DNA of 64,000 nucleotides from Achromobacter xylosoxidans (GCF_002192695.1 NZ_MTLG01000058.1:1-64000), one strand, 5' to 3'. Shown: positions 27,945 to 38,227, counted from the stretch's first letter. The notes: generated from the letters alone by a model not told the origin. Numbers and translations: made by a program.

Positions 27945-28477
27945 TGTCAGCGCAACGGCCGCGGTGGCAGGGATTGCGCAGGCTCGGTGCCGCTGCGGTC
28001 CTGCTTTGCGCGGGCCCGGCCGTTGCGCAGGTGGCGGCGGCCGATGCCGCGGCGGCCGGTGCCGCCTCCGACCGGCTGCGCCAGGCCGTCCGTGCCGACT
28101 ATGTGCTGCAGTGCGCGGGTTGCCATCGGGTGGACGGGCGCGGCAGCGGCCGCCATGGCATTCCGGACTTCCGCAATTCGGTGGGTTCGTTCGTGCATTT
28201 GCCGCAAGGCCGGGAGTATCTGGTGCGCGTGCCGGGAGCGGCGCAATCGCAGCTGAGCAATGCCGAACTCGCGGCGGTGCTGAATTGGATCGTGGAGGAA
28301 TTCAGTCCCGCGCAATTGCCAGAGAACTTCCGTCCCTACACCGAGCAGGAGGTGGCGCAGGTGCGTCCGCGCCGCTATGAGGACGTGGTGCCGGTGCGCC
28401 ACGGACTGGCGCAGGCCTTGACAGGGCTGGGCTTGCCCTTGGCCGACTATTCCTATGGCAGCGACAGAAAACCCTAG
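27941..28477 (+). CDS. Periplasmic monohaem cytochrome c of the aau cluster
   Basis: A 178-residue secreted c-type cytochrome: signal peptide to about residue 30 (GAAAVLLCAGPAVAQ), one haem motif CAGCH (58-62), and a C-terminal extension. The ATG overlaps the aauA stop (ATGA). A small monohaem cytochrome also follows aauBEDA in Alcaligenes faecalis. It is the likely electron carrier or auxiliary for AADH. Oddly, there is no methionine anywhere after residue 2, so the usual Met axial ligand is absent; His72 and His86 are the nearest alternatives. The segment VRVPGAAQSQLSNAELAAVLNWI is where a class I ligand loop would be expected. Confidence 0.85.
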   Translation: MMSAQRPRWQGLRRLGAAAVLLCAGPAVAQVAAADAAAAGAASDRLRQAVRADYVLQCAGCHRVDGRGSGRHGIPDFRNSVGSFVHLPQGREYLVRVPGAAQSQLSNAELAAVLNWIVEEFSPAQLPENFRPYTEQEVAQVRPRRYEDVVPVRHGLAQALTGLGLPLADYSYGSDRKP

Positions 28478-28608
28478 CGGCCCGGCAACTTAGGGGTTGT
28501 CACCGATACTCCCTCGCGCCGGCCGGTGCTAGAAAGAGGCAGCATTCCATTCAACGCTGTAGCTGTGTTGCCGGGCTTGCCGCCCAGGCAGAAAGGCACG
28601 GAGTCGCC

Positions 28609-29568
28609 ATGTCCCCATCCCTTTTGCGCAGCGAGCCCAGGCATTTCCTGGACTGCGCAAGCTGGCAGGAAAATGTCAGCGATACCTTTGTTCCCCTGGA
28701 AGTTTCCGCGGTGTTCCCAACGCGCTTTCGCAACAGCGTGGCGGTGGATTCGCTAGGCTGGATGCAGGTCTGTGAATTGCGCAGCAGCGCCCAGCGCGTG
28801 CGTCGCAGCAAGCTGCTGGCCGACCGCTCCGAAGCGCCGGGATACAAGGTGACGCTGCAGCTCGCGGGCCGCAGCGAGATCCGCCAGTCGGGGCGCAGCG
28901 CCTTGCTGGTGCCGGGCGAATGGAGCATCTACGACACCACCCGGCCGTACGAGGTCGAGGTCGACGATGGCGCGCATTTCCTGGTGATGCAGGTGCCCGG
29001 CAAGCATTTCGACGCCTGGCAGTCCTTCATGCAGCATGCCGTGGCGCGCAACTTCAGCGCGCGCCAGGGTTGCGGCCGCATGGCGATGGACCTGCTGCGC
29101 GTGGCGCTGACCGAGCACGCGCACCTTTCCGAAAGCGCCTCGCGCGATGCCGCCAATGCGGTGCTGCAGATGATGGGGTTGGACATCAGCGAGCGGGCGG
29201 GGGCGCAGGCCGAACACGACCAGGCCGAACTGCGGCAGGCGCAATTGCGCCGGGTGCAGCAGCACATACTTGAAAACCTGCATGATCCGGCGCTGTCGCC
29301 GGCGGCCGCGGCCGCGGCCTTCCGGATGTCGCGCCGTTATCTCTACAACCTGTTCGCCCAGGCTTGCACGACCCCGGCCGACTTCATCCTCAGCGCGCGG
29401 CTGGAGCGTTGCCGCGACACGCTGTGCGACCCCGCGCAGGCGGCGCGGCCGATAGGCGACATTGCCTATCGATTCGGTTTTTCAGATGCGGCGCGTTTCA
29501 GCCACGCGTTCCGCAAGCGTTTCGGCGCGTCGCCGTCGGAATACCGGCGCCATGGACGCCCGTCCTGA
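28609..29568 (+). CDS. AraC-family activator, FeaR-like
   Basis: A 319-residue AraC/XylS-type regulator. The N-terminal two thirds match the AraC-binding-like domain seen in FeaR (FPTRFRNSVAVDSLGWMQVCELRSSAQRVRRS, GRSALLVPGEWSIYDTTRPYEV). The C-terminal double helix-turn-helix is intact (LSPAAAAAAFRMSRRYLYNLF, then PIGDIAYRFGFSDAARFSHAFRKRFGASPSEYR). FeaR activates amine oxidase and phenylacetaldehyde dehydrogenase genes in enterics in response to aromatic aldehydes. Here it ends the aau cluster, with a ribosome site GGAG before the ATG, and most likely activates it. It converges with queH with no gap. Confidence 0.85.
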   Translation: MSPSLLRSEPRHFLDCASWQENVSDTFVPLEVSAVFPTRFRNSVAVDSLGWMQVCELRSSAQRVRRSKLLADRSEAPGYKVTLQLAGRSEIRQSGRSALLVPGEWSIYDTTRPYEVEVDDGAHFLVMQVPGKHFDAWQSFMQHAVARNFSARQGCGRMAMDLLRVALTEHAHLSESASRDAANAVLQMMGLDISERAGAQAEHDQAELRQAQLRRVQQHILENLHDPALSPAAAAAAFRMSRRYLYNLFAQACTTPADFILSARLERCRDTLCDPAQAARPIGDIAYRFGFSDAARFSHAFRKRFGASPSEYRRHGRPS

Positions 29569-30243
29569 TCAGAGCTGTTCCTCGTTGATCAGGTCTTCCT
29601 TGCCGTAGAACTTCACGCCGATGTGGATGCGTTCGCGGCCCTGCGAGCGGCGGTGGCGGTTGGTGTCGCGCAGCGAGTAGACGCAGCCGCAATATTCCTG
29701 CTGGTAGAAGTTCTCGCGCTTGCTGATTTCGATCATGCGGGCCGAGCCGCCGCCCTTGCGCCAGTTGTAGGTCCAGTAGATCAGATCGTCGTAGCGCGCC
29801 GCGGCGCGTTCGCCGCAGCCGTTGATCTGGTTCATGTCCTTCCAGCGCGAAATGCCCAGCGAGCTGGTGATGGTGTCGAAACCATGCTCGTGCGCGTAGA
29901 GCGCCGTGCGTTCGAAGCGCATGTCGAAGCAGGCCGTGCAGCGTTCGCCGCGTTCGGGGGCGTCTTCCATGCCCTTGACGCGGTCGAACCAGTTGTCCAT
30001 GTCGTAGTCGGCGTCGATGAACTCGATGCCGTGCTGCTCGGCGAAGCGGATGTTCTCCTGCTTGCGGATTTCGTACTCTTTGACCGGGTGGATGTTCGGG
30101 TTGTAGAAGTAGATGGCGTAGTCGATGCCCGAGGCGGTCATCGCTTCCATGACTTCGCCGGAACAGGGCGCGCAGCACGAGTGCATCAGCACCTTGCGGC
30201 GGCCGGCGGGCAGGTCGAGTTTGGGGCGCACGAGTTCGGACAT
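29569..30243 (-). CDS. queH: Epoxyqueuosine reductase QueH
   Basis: DUF208 protein performing the last step of tRNA queuosine synthesis, as a cobalamin-independent alternative to QueG. The 224 residues hold the cysteine motifs [10 protein letters not shown] (22-27 region), [10 protein letters not shown] and QEYCGCVYS that bind iron-sulfur and metal centres, together with [16 protein letters not shown] and DADYD. Stop codons of this gene and the converging AraC gene are adjacent. It starts 84 bases after the glnE stop on the same strand. Confidence 0.92.
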   Translation of the reverse strand: MSELVRPKLDLPAGRRKVLMHSCCAPCSGEVMEAMTASGIDYAIYFYNPNIHPVKEYEIRKQENIRFAEQHGIEFIDADYDMDNWFDRVKGMEDAPERGERCTACFDMRFERTALYAHEHGFDTITSSLGISRWKDMNQINGCGERAAARYDDLIYWTYNWRKGGGSARMIEISKRENFYQQEYCGCVYSLRDTNRHRRSQGRERIHIGVKFYGKEDLINEEQL

Positions 30244-30300
30244 GGCTTGCAGGCAAAGATAACGGAAAACCCCTTATTTTACGCTGAGTTGCCGCCGAAG

Positions 30301-30319
30301 GGGGGACGCCCCGTCCCCC
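30301..30319. terminator. Hairpin downstream of glnE
   Basis: GGGGGAC-GCCCC-GTCCCCC is a perfect 7-bp hairpin eight bases past the glnE stop. No strong T-run follows, so it may stabilise or weakly terminate the glnE transcript. Confidence 0.45.
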
Positions 30320-30326
30320 TATGCCT

Positions 30327-33107
30327 TCAGCCCAGCACGGCGTCCCAGAGTTCGCGCACGGCGGCGCGTTCTTCCTGCAGCTGGTCTTGCGGGACGCGCG
30401 CCTTCTCCACGCCCTGCAGGCGCATCTGGTGCTGGACGCGGCGCAGGGTGCGGTAGGCGTCGCCGGCGCGCGCGGCCAGCTCGGGAGCAATCAGGCCCGC
30501 CTCGCCGGACAGGCGCAGCAACGCGATATTGCCCAGGTTGCGCACCAGCACCGGCTGCGTGCCCGAGTGGCACAACACCAGGTATTGCGTGACGAATTCC
30601 ACGTCGACCATGCCGCCGCGATCGTGCTTCAGGTCGAACAGCGGGCTGGTGTTGGGATGGCCCGCATTGATTTTTTCGCGCATCGCCAGCACTTCCTCGC
30701 GCAGCTTGGCGGCGTCGCGGGGCAGCACCAGCATGTCCTCGCGGATCTGCTCGAAGCGCGCGCCGACGCCAGCGTCGCCCGAGGCGTAGCGGGCGCGGGT
30801 CAGCGCCTGGTGTTCCCAGGCCCAGGCATGCTTGTGCTGGTATTGCTCGAAAGCTTCGACGGATACCGCCAGCAGGCCGGCGTCGCCGTCGGGCCGCAAG
30901 CGCAGGTCGACCTCGTACAGGCGGCCGGAAGACGTCATGGTCGACAGCCACGACGTCATGCGCCGGCCCAGCTTGGCGTAGACCTCGGCGGCGTCGTCGC
31001 GGGGGTCGTCGAACAGGAACACCAAGTCCAGGTCCGAGGCATAGCCCAGTTCCTTGCCGCCCAGCTTGCCGTAGGCGATGACGGCGAAGCGCGGTTCGGC
31101 GCCCTCGGCCTTGTTCACCAGCGGCCAGGTGCGGCGGATGGTTTCGGTCAGCAGCAGATCGGCCAGCGCGGACAGCTGGTCAGCCAGCTTTTCCACGGTG
31201 AGCTCGCCTTCCAGGTCCTGCGCCAGCAATTGGAAACTGGCCTGGCGCTGCATGTCGCGCATCAGGTTCATCTGGCGTTCGATGTCCGGATCGCCGTCGG
31301 GCAGCCGGCAGGCGTCCAGGTCCGCGGTCAGCTGGCGCGCGAGCTGGGCGAAGTCCAGCGGTTCGAACAGCGTGCGCCAGTCGATCAGGCTGTCCAGCAG
31401 CAGGGGGTGCTGGGTCAGGTATTGCGCGGCCCAGGGGCTGGCGGCGACCATGCGCGCCACGCGCGCCAGGGTGTCCGGATACTCGGCCAGCAGGGCCAGG
31501 TACGCGCTGCGTTGGGCGATTTTTTCGATCAGGTCGAACAGCCGCACCGTGGCTTGCAGCGGAGCGGGGGTCTGCAAGGCGGCGCGCAGGGCGGCGGGCA
31601 GCAGGGCGTCCATGCGCTTGCGGCTGCTCTCGGGCAGGCTGCGCACCCGGTGGCTGCCCAGCAGGGTCTCGGTACGGCGCAGCAGGTCCTGCGCGTCGTC
31701 GCCGAAGGCCTGGCGGATCTGTTCGGCCAATTCGCTGTTGCTGTCGGGTTCGTCCGGGCCGGATCCGGGGTCGCTGGCGCCGGGCGCGGGCGCCGGCACT
31801 TCGGCGTCGCCCATGCCCACCAGGCGGAACACGTTGCGGAAGGTCTGCGAGACGAATTGGCGGTGCGCGGCCAGCGTGCTTTCGAAGTCCGCGTGACTCA
31901 TGCCCAGCGCGGCGGCCAGGGCGGCGCGCTGCTCGGGGTCGCCTGGCAGCAGATGGGTCTGGGCGTCCTCGCGGTATTGCAGGGCATGTTCGGTGCGGCG
32001 CAGGTAGCGGTAGGCCTCTTCCAGCCGGCGCGCGTCTTCCTCGGGCACCAGCCCGGCCGCGCTTTCCGCGTGCAGCGCTTCCAGAAGGCCGCGCTTTTGC
32101 AGCGCGGGCATGCGGCCGCCGCGGATCAGTTGGGCAAGCTGCACCACGAATTCGATCTCGCGGATGCCGCCGTCGCCCAGCTTGATATTGTTGGCGCTGT
32201 CGATGCCGTTGCGCGCGCTGGCGCGCCGCTGCCAGTCCTGGCGGATGCGTTCGCGCAGGGCACGCAGGGCCGAGAGCGCGTCGAAGTCGAAATACTTGCG
32301 GTAGACGAAGGGCACGCGCAGGCTTTCCAGCTGGCGCGCCTGGGCGGCGCTGTCGCTGCCTTCGAAGGCCTGGGCCGGGATCAGCCGGGCCTTGAGCCAG
32401 GCGTAGCGTTCCCATTCGCGGCCCTGGCCGATCAGATAGTGCTCCAGCGCGTCCAGGCTCCAGGCCAGGGGGCCGGCGTCGCCGTCGGGACGCAGGCGCA
32501 GGTCGGTGCGGAACACCTGGCCGTTGGCGTCGACTTCGGACAGCACCGGCATCATGCGCCGCGTCAGTCGGCCGTAGAACTCATGATGGCTGATGCGGCG
32601 CGGGCCGTCGGTTTCGCCTTCTTCGCCGTACAGCATGATCAGGTCGATGTCGGACGAGACATTCAGCTCGCAGCCGCCCAGCTTGCCCATGCCCACGATC
32701 AGCATTTCTTGCGGCTTGCCGGTGGCCGGATCGCGCGGCACGCCATGCACGGCAGCGAGGTCCGCGGCCACGCTGCGATAGGCCGCCGCCACCGCGGTGT
32801 CGGCCAGCGTGGTCATGGCGCCGACGACTTCTTCCAGATCGGCCTGGCCGGTCAGGTCGCGCACGATCAGCGCGTTGAAGACCCGTTCGCGCAGCTTGCG
32901 CAGCACCATGCGGCAGGCATCCACGGGGAGCGTGTCGCCTGCCTGCGGTCCGGCCAGCTCGGCCTGCCAGCTTGCGATCTGCGCGGGCGTGACGGGTTCG
33001 CGCACGGCGTCGTCCAGCCATGCGGCCAGATCCGGATGGGCATCCAGTCGGCGGCGCAGATGGCCGGACCAGGCGAGGGCGGGGGCGAGCGTAGAGGGCG
33101 TGGACAT
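30327..33107 (-). CDS. glnE: Bifunctional glutamine synthetase adenylyltransferase/deadenylase GlnE
   Basis: Adds or removes AMP on glutamine synthetase in response to PII and glutamine. The 926-residue protein (ATG at 33107, MSTPSTLAP) has two nucleotidyltransferase domains. The N-terminal deadenylase domain has [26 protein letters not shown] and the C-terminal adenylylase domain has [27 protein letters not shown], each with the GS/GxSD..D metal motif. Each is followed by a helical domain ([28 protein letters not shown]). A 19-codon upstream extension is less likely. It is divergent from the yhdP-type gene with an 82-base gap. Confidence 0.95.
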   Translation of the reverse strand: MSTPSTLAPALAWSGHLRRRLDAHPDLAAWLDDAVREPVTPAQIASWQAELAGPQAGDTLPVDACRMVLRKLRERVFNALIVRDLTGQADLEEVVGAMTTLADTAVAAAYRSVAADLAAVHGVPRDPATGKPQEMLIVGMGKLGGCELNVSSDIDLIMLYGEEGETDGPRRISHHEFYGRLTRRMMPVLSEVDANGQVFRTDLRLRPDGDAGPLAWSLDALEHYLIGQGREWERYAWLKARLIPAQAFEGSDSAAQARQLESLRVPFVYRKYFDFDALSALRALRERIRQDWQRRASARNGIDSANNIKLGDGGIREIEFVVQLAQLIRGGRMPALQKRGLLEALHAESAAGLVPEEDARRLEEAYRYLRRTEHALQYREDAQTHLLPGDPEQRAALAAALGMSHADFESTLAAHRQFVSQTFRNVFRLVGMGDAEVPAPAPGASDPGSGPDEPDSNSELAEQIRQAFGDDAQDLLRRTETLLGSHRVRSLPESSRKRMDALLPAALRAALQTPAPLQATVRLFDLIEKIAQRSAYLALLAEYPDTLARVARMVAASPWAAQYLTQHPLLLDSLIDWRTLFEPLDFAQLARQLTADLDACRLPDGDPDIERQMNLMRDMQRQASFQLLAQDLEGELTVEKLADQLSALADLLLTETIRRTWPLVNKAEGAEPRFAVIAYGKLGGKELGYASDLDLVFLFDDPRDDAAEVYAKLGRRMTSWLSTMTSSGRLYEVDLRLRPDGDAGLLAVSVEAFEQYQHKHAWAWEHQALTRARYASGDAGVGARFEQIREDMLVLPRDAAKLREEVLAMREKINAGHPNTSPLFDLKHDRGGMVDVEFVTQYLVLCHSGTQPVLVRNLGNIALLRLSGEAGLIAPELAARAGDAYRTLRRVQHQMRLQGVEKARVPQDQLQEERAAVRELWDAVLG

Positions 33108-33189
33108 GGCGAAAGGGGCGGCAGAATAGGCGCGTTTCAGGTATAAGTGGGGACGATACCGCAAGACCTATTTTTCTGCCCACCGATCC

Positions 33190-36100
33190 GTGTCTGTTTC
33201 AAAAAAAGTGCTCTGCTGGGTCTTCTGGGCCGTGCTGACCGTCTATGGCGTCGTGGCCCTCGGACTGCTGGGCGTACGCTATTGGGTCCTGCCCCGCGTG
33301 GACCAATGGCGTCCCCAGATCGAAGCCTACGCCAGCAAGGCGCTGGGTTCCCGAGTGACCATCGGCTCCATCCAGGCGAACTGGCAAGGCCTGAACCCCA
33401 AGCTCGATCTCACCTCCGTCCAAGTCTACGACGACGAGGTCGACCCCGTGTTGTCCTTGCCTTCCGTTTCGGCGGTGCTGGCCTGGCGCAGCATCCTGGT
33501 CCTGTCGCCCAAGCTGCTGCGGCTGCAGCTCGATCGGCCCGAACTCCTTTTGCGGCGGGATTCCGCCAATCACCTGTGGGTCGCGGGCCAGGACATTGAT
33601 CTCAATGATGGCGACCAGCGTTCCGACCTGGACCATCCGGCGCTGCGCTGGCTGGGCGCGCAGCGCGAGCTGCGCATCCGCGGCGCCACCATACGCTGGC
33701 AGGACGAATTGCGCCGCGCGCCCGAGCTGACCCTGACGGGCGTCGACCTCCTGGCGCGCAACGGCAGCCTGTCGCACCGCTTCGTGCTCAAGGCCGCGGC
33801 GGGCGACGCGCTGGCGCGCAACGTGGAGCTGCGCGGCGAATTCAACCGCAGCCTGTTCTCGGTGAGCGCGGCCAATCCCGGCAACTGGGGCGGCCAGCTG
33901 TATGTGCAGCTGGACGACGCCGAGCCGCTGGCGTGGCAGCCGTGGTTCGACGTCCCGGCGGTGGCGGGGCGCTTGAGCGGACGGGCATGGCTGCAGCTGG
34001 AACGCGGCAAGTTCACCGATCTGACCGCGGACGCCGCGACGCGCGGCCTGCAATGGACGCAGCCCGCGCAAGGCGCGCAGGCCCCCGGCTTCAAGGCTGG
34101 CTACGTCCAGGCCCGCATCCATGGCCTGCCGGGCGACTTCATGCAACTGGACAGCGTGCCCCTGGCGCGCAGCCCTGGCGCGCCGGCGGTATCGGTCAGC
34201 GGCAAGGTCGAGCAGTTGGGCCTGAGCTTGCCGGGCGTCTTCGAGCAGCCCGACCTGGCGGTGCGCGAAGTGGCGCTGGATGCCGCCGTCAAGGGGCCGG
34301 ACGCCGATCACTGGTTCGTGGACGTGGGCCAGCTGCAATTGGTCAACGACGATCTCGATGTGCGCGTGCAAGGGCAGTGGCGGCCCGAGGGCAAGACAGC
34401 GGCGGGCAGCGTCGACATGCGCGGCGTGATGGCGCGCGGCGCCATGTCCGCCATCCACCGCTACCTGCCCCTGGAGGTCAACGCCGACGCCCGCGAATGG
34501 CTGGCCATCGGTTTGCCGGCAGGCGAAATGCAGTCCGCCTCCATCACGCTCAAGGGCGATCTCGACGAGTTTCCTTTTGGCGCGCCGGCGTCCCAGGGCG
34601 AATTCGTGATCGCCGGCGCATTCAGCGGCGCCAAGGTCGATTACGCGCCGGCGCGCGAGCGCCGCAAGGGCTGGCCGATGCTGGAGAACCTGTCGGGCAA
34701 TTTCCGCATCGACAAGGTCAGCCTGGCGCTGGACAGCGCGGGCGGCGCGGTCGCCCATACCGGGTCGGGGCATACCGTGACGCTGGGAGCGGTTGCCGCA
34801 ACCATTCCCAACATGGAAGAGAACTCCGAGCTGCTGTTGACCGGCGAGACCGCCGGCACCGTGCCGGCCTATCTGGCGCTGGCGGCCAACTCGCCCTTGG
34901 GCGAGCTGCTGGACGGCGCCCTGGACGAGGCGCGAGGCACCGGCGACTGGCGGGTGAGACTCAAGCTCAAGGTGCCCCTGCTGAACACCGATGACACCGA
35001 GGTGCAGGGGAATATCCTGTTCGCGGGCAACACCTTCACTTTCATGCCGGAGATGCCGCTGCTCAGCCAGATGCACGGCGACCTGGCGTTCTCGGAAAAG
35101 GGCGTCGAGGCCAAGGATCTGCGGGCCCAATTCCTGGGCGGCCCGGCGCGGATGTTCGGACGCCTGGCGCAGAGCACGGACGCGCTGCGCTTCGAGGGCA
35201 CGCTGGCCGGGCCGGCGCTGACCCAACTGAGCAACACGCCGTCCATGTCGCGCTTTTCGGGCAAGGCCGCCTACAAGGGCCGGGTGGGTTATCAGCGCGG
35301 CGGCGCGGTGGACATCTCAGTGGAGTCCGATCTGGTGGGCATGGCGATCGACATGCCTGCACCGGTGGGCAAGCCGGCCCAGGCGTCCCAGTTGCTGAAG
35401 GTGCAATGGTCGCCCGCCCAGGACCGCGGGGCGCAGAACCGGCGCTGGCTGACCGCCAGCCTGGGCGATGGCGTCAACGCCCTGTTCGAGCGGGCACCGT
35501 CCGAAGGGACGCCGTCCTATTTCGCGCGCGGCGCGCTGGGCATCAATCGTCCCGCGAGCCTGCCGGAACGCGGTTTCAGCCTGAACGCCAGCCTGCCCGA
35601 GCTGGACGTGGATGCCTGGGAGAACGTGTCCGATGGCTTCAGCGCGCCTGCCGGCAAGGGCCGTGCCGCGGCCAAGCCGATGCTGCCCGCAGCCGAACGC
35701 ATCAGCCTGGCGGCGGGCGTCCTGCGGACCGGCGGCTTTACCCTGAACGACCTGACGCTGTACGCGACCCGGCCGGGTCCCGCGCAATGGCGCGTGGATC
35801 TGCAGTCCAAGCAGGCCACGGGCTCGCTGGAATGGCGCGAAGCCTCGGGCGCCATCGCCGGCCAGATCACCGCTCGCCTGAAGCATCTGTCGCTGGGCGG
35901 CGAGGGCGACACCAACAAGGCCGACGAGGCGCTGTCCTCCGGCAACGATCTATCCGACATCCCGGCGATCGACCTGCAGGCCAAGGAATTCCTGCTGTAT
36001 GGCAAGAATGTGGGCGAACTCCAGGTGATGGGCACGAATCTGCAGCGCGGCCGCGAATGGCGCCTGGACAAGCTGTCCATCGTCAACGACGCGGCCTCGC

Positions 36101-36855
36101 TCAACGCCACCGGCAACTGGAACCTGGAGGGCCAGGGCCGCGGCCTGACCGTGGACGCCTCGGTCAAGTTCGAAGACGTGGGCAAGTTCCTGGACCGCAT
36201 CGGCTTCGAGAAGGTGGTCTCGGGCGGCAAGGGCACGATGCAAGGCAAGGCTACCTGGCGCAATCTGCCCTGGACCCACAAGATCGAAGACCTGACGGGC
36301 GAGGTCGACGTCAGCCTGGACAAGGGCCGCTTCATGCACGTCAACTCCCGCACCGCGCGGCTGCTGGAGCTGCTGTCCCTGCAATCGCTGCAGCGGCTGG
36401 CGCGGCTGGACGTGAACCCCACCAATCTGCTGCGCGATGGTTTCCCCTTCGACACCATCCGAGGCAAGGTCAAGCTGGCAGACGGCACGGCCTCGACCGA
36501 GGGCTACAAGATCAATGGGCCGGTGGCGGCGATCGTGCTGGCGGGCGGCGTCAACATCATCCGCGAACGCTGGGACATGAAGGCCGTGGTGATTCCGAAC
36601 CTGGACGCCAGCGGCGCGGCCATGGTGACGGCGCTGGCGGTCAATCCGCTGATCGGCCTGGGGGCCTTCGTGACGCAATGGCTGCTGAAGCAGCCGCTGG
36701 CGCGAGCCATGACCATGGAATACGCCGTCACCGGCAGCTGGGACGATCCCAAGATCGAGCCGATAGACTCATCCGGCAAGCCGACGGGCGACAAGCAGAC
36801 CCCGCGCCCGGCGCCGCAGCCCGGCACGCTGGAGGAGTTCATGGGGGGGCAGTGA
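33190..36855 (+). CDS. YhdP-family AsmA-like envelope protein
   Basis: Very large (1221 aa) inner-membrane-anchored protein of the YhdP/TIGR02099 (DUF3971 plus AsmA-like) family, implicated in phospholipid transport to the outer membrane. It has a short cytoplasmic end, one helix (VLCWVFWAVLTVYGVVALGLLGVRYWVL, about 7-34), and a long periplasmic beta-rich chain with DUF3971-type repeats. The C-terminal AsmA-like domain includes GKGTMQGKATWRN...GEVDVSLDKGRFMHVNSRTARLLELLSLQSLQRL and NPLIGLGAFVTQWLLKQPL. The start is a GTG at 33190. The gene ends at a strong terminator. Confidence 0.9.
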   Translation: MSVSKKVLCWVFWAVLTVYGVVALGLLGVRYWVLPRVDQWRPQIEAYASKALGSRVTIGSIQANWQGLNPKLDLTSVQVYDDEVDPVLSLPSVSAVLAWRSILVLSPKLLRLQLDRPELLLRRDSANHLWVAGQDIDLNDGDQRSDLDHPALRWLGAQRELRIRGATIRWQDELRRAPELTLTGVDLLARNGSLSHRFVLKAAAGDALARNVELRGEFNRSLFSVSAANPGNWGGQLYVQLDDAEPLAWQPWFDVPAVAGRLSGRAWLQLERGKFTDLTADAATRGLQWTQPAQGAQAPGFKAGYVQARIHGLPGDFMQLDSVPLARSPGAPAVSVSGKVEQLGLSLPGVFEQPDLAVREVALDAAVKGPDADHWFVDVGQLQLVNDDLDVRVQGQWRPEGKTAAGSVDMRGVMARGAMSAIHRYLPLEVNADAREWLAIGLPAGEMQSASITLKGDLDEFPFGAPASQGEFVIAGAFSGAKVDYAPARERRKGWPMLENLSGNFRIDKVSLALDSAGGAVAHTGSGHTVTLGAVAATIPNMEENSELLLTGETAGTVPAYLALAANSPLGELLDGALDEARGTGDWRVRLKLKVPLLNTDDTEVQGNILFAGNTFTFMPEMPLLSQMHGDLAFSEKGVEAKDLRAQFLGGPARMFGRLAQSTDALRFEGTLAGPALTQLSNTPSMSRFSGKAAYKGRVGYQRGGAVDISVESDLVGMAIDMPAPVGKPAQASQLLKVQWSPAQDRGAQNRRWLTASLGDGVNALFERAPSEGTPSYFARGALGINRPASLPERGFSLNASLPELDVDAWENVSDGFSAPAGKGRAAAKPMLPAAERISLAAGVLRTGGFTLNDLTLYATRPGPAQWRVDLQSKQATGSLEWREASGAIAGQITARLKHLSLGGEGDTNKADEALSSGNDLSDIPAIDLQAKEFLLYGKNVGELQVMGTNLQRGREWRLDKLSIVNDAASLNATGNWNLEGQGRGLTVDASVKFEDVGKFLDRIGFEKVVSGGKGTMQGKATWRNLPWTHKIEDLTGEVDVSLDKGRFMHVNSRTARLLELLSLQSLQRLARLDVNPTNLLRDGFPFDTIRGKVKLADGTASTEGYKINGPVAAIVLAGGVNIIRERWDMKAVVIPNLDASGAAMVTALAVNPLIGLGAFVTQWLLKQPLARAMTMEYAVTGSWDDPKIEPIDSSGKPTGDKQTPRPAPQPGTLEEFMGGQ

Positions 36856-36880
36856 GCCGCGCAGGCGGCCCGTTCGCCCC

Positions 36881-36926
36881 ATGAAAAACGCCCTGGAGCG
36901 CGCTTGGCGCCCAGGGCGTTTTTCAT
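36881..36926. terminator. Bidirectional terminator between yhdP and rho
   Basis: The arm ATGAAAAACGCCCTGG (36881-36896) pairs perfectly over 16 bp with 36911-36926, giving T/A runs on both strands. It lies between the converging yhdP-type and rho genes. The stem is unusually long and its loop is itself GC-rich. Confidence 0.85.
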
Positions 36927-36967
36927 GGCCGGATCCAAGGCGCAGGCGCCGTGGACCGCGACGGGGC

Positions 36968-38227
36968 TTACTTCTTCTTCATCATGTCGAAGAATTCGGC
37001 GTTGGTCTTGGTGGCGCGCATCTTGTCCAGGATGAATTCCATGGACTGGACTTCGTCCATGTCGTGGATGAACTTGCGCAGCACCCAGACCTTCTGCAGC
37101 AGGTCCGGGGCGATCAGCAGCTCTTCGCGGCGGGTGCCGGACTTGTTCAGGTTGATCGACGGGTAGACGCGCTTTTCAGCCAGGCGGCGCTCGAGGTGGA
37201 CTTCGGAGTTGCCGGTGCCCTTGAATTCTTCATAGATGACTTCATCCATGCGGCTGCCGGTTTCGATCAGCGCCGTGCCCAGGATGGTCAGCGAACCGCC
37301 TTCTTCCAGGTTGCGGGCGGCGCCGAAGAAGCGCTTGGGGCGTTGCAGCGCGTTGGCGTCCACGCCGCCGGTCAGCACCTTGCCGGAGGCCGGCACCACG
37401 GTGTTGTAGGCGCGGGCCAGACGGGTGATCGAGTCCAGCAGGATCACGACGTCCTTCTTCATTTCGACCAGGCGCTTGGCCTTTTCGATGACCATTTCCG
37501 CGACCTGCACGTGGCGGGTGGCGGGTTCGTCGAAGGTCGAGGCCACCACTTCGCCGCGCACTGTGCGCTGCATTTCGGTCACTTCCTCGGGGCGCTCGTC
37601 CACCAGCAGGACGATCATGACCGCATCGGGGTAGTTGGTGGTGATGGCATGCGCGATGTGCTGCATCATCACCGTCTTGCCGGACTTCGGGCTGGCGACG
37701 ATCAGGCCGCGCTGGCCCATGCCGATGGGGGCGAAGACGTCGAGAATGCGGCCAGTGAGGTTTTCCTCGCTCTTGATGTCGCGTTCCAGGCGCATGTTGC
37801 GGTTCGGGTGCAGCGGCGTCAGGTTTTCGAACATGATGCGATGCTTGATCGCTTCCGGCGCCACGCCGTTGACCTTGTCCACCTTCACCAGGGCGAAATA
37901 GCGCTCGCCGTCCTTGGGCGTGCGCACTTCGCCCTCGATCGAGTCGCCGGTGTGCAGGTTGAAGCGGCGGATCTGCGAGGGCGAGATGTAGATGTCGTCC
38001 GTGCTGGCCAGATACGAGGTCTCGGGTGAGCGCAGGAAGCCAAAGCCGTCGGGCAGGACTTCCAGGACGCCGTCGCCGAAGATCTGCTCGCCTTGCTTGG
38101 CGCGCCGTTTCATGATGGCGAACATCAGCTCCTGCTTGCGCAGGCGGTTGGCGTTCTCGATTTCCAGGCCGGCGGCCATTTCCAGCAGCTGCGAGACATG
38201 CAGCGCCTTCAGTTCGTTGAGGTGCAT
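36968..38227 (-). CDS. rho: Transcription termination factor Rho
   Basis: Hexameric RNA-dependent ATPase that ends Rho-dependent transcripts. The 419-residue product begins [42 protein letters not shown] (Rho N domain). The cold-shock RNA-binding domain follows ([43 protein letters not shown]). The ATPase domain has Walker [12 protein letters not shown], Walker [14 protein letters not shown] and the Q/R loops. The ATG at 38227 is the family start; a 20-codon extension is unsupported. It lies downstream of trxA on the same strand, a typical beta-proteobacterial order. Confidence 0.97.
   Translation of the reverse strand: MHLNELKALHVSQLLEMAAGLEIENANRLRKQELMFAIMKRRAKQGEQIFGDGVLEVLPDGFGFLRSPETSYLASTDDIYISPSQIRRFNLHTGDSIEGEVRTPKDGERYFALVKVDKVNGVAPEAIKHRIMFENLTPLHPNRNMRLERDIKSEENLTGRILDVFAPIGMGQRGLIVASPKSGKTVMMQHIAHAITTNYPDAVMIVLLVDERPEEVTEMQRTVRGEVVASTFDEPATRHVQVAEMVIEKAKRLVEMKKDVVILLDSITRLARAYNTVVPASGKVLTGGVDANALQRPKRFFGAARNLEEGGSLTILGTALIETGSRMDEVIYEEFKGTGNSEVHLERRLAEKRVYPSINLNKSGTRREELLIAPDLLQKVWVLRKFIHDMDEVQSMEFILDKMRATKTNAEFFDMMKKK

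Noticed and set aside
30300-30320. A GGGGGACG...CCCCC hairpin after glnE considered as another guanidine-II unit.
   Set aside because: The loop is GCCCC rather than ACGR, there is only one hairpin, and no exporter follows.
30321-33146. A 941-codon open frame on the plus strand opposite glnE.
   Set aside because: It is exactly antisense to glnE, whose domains are unmistakable. The product is a featureless Gln/Ala/His/Val-rich chain that arises from high third-position GC.
33199-35226. A 675-codon frame opposite the yhdP-type gene.
   Set aside because: No domain and biased composition; the sense gene has the family features.
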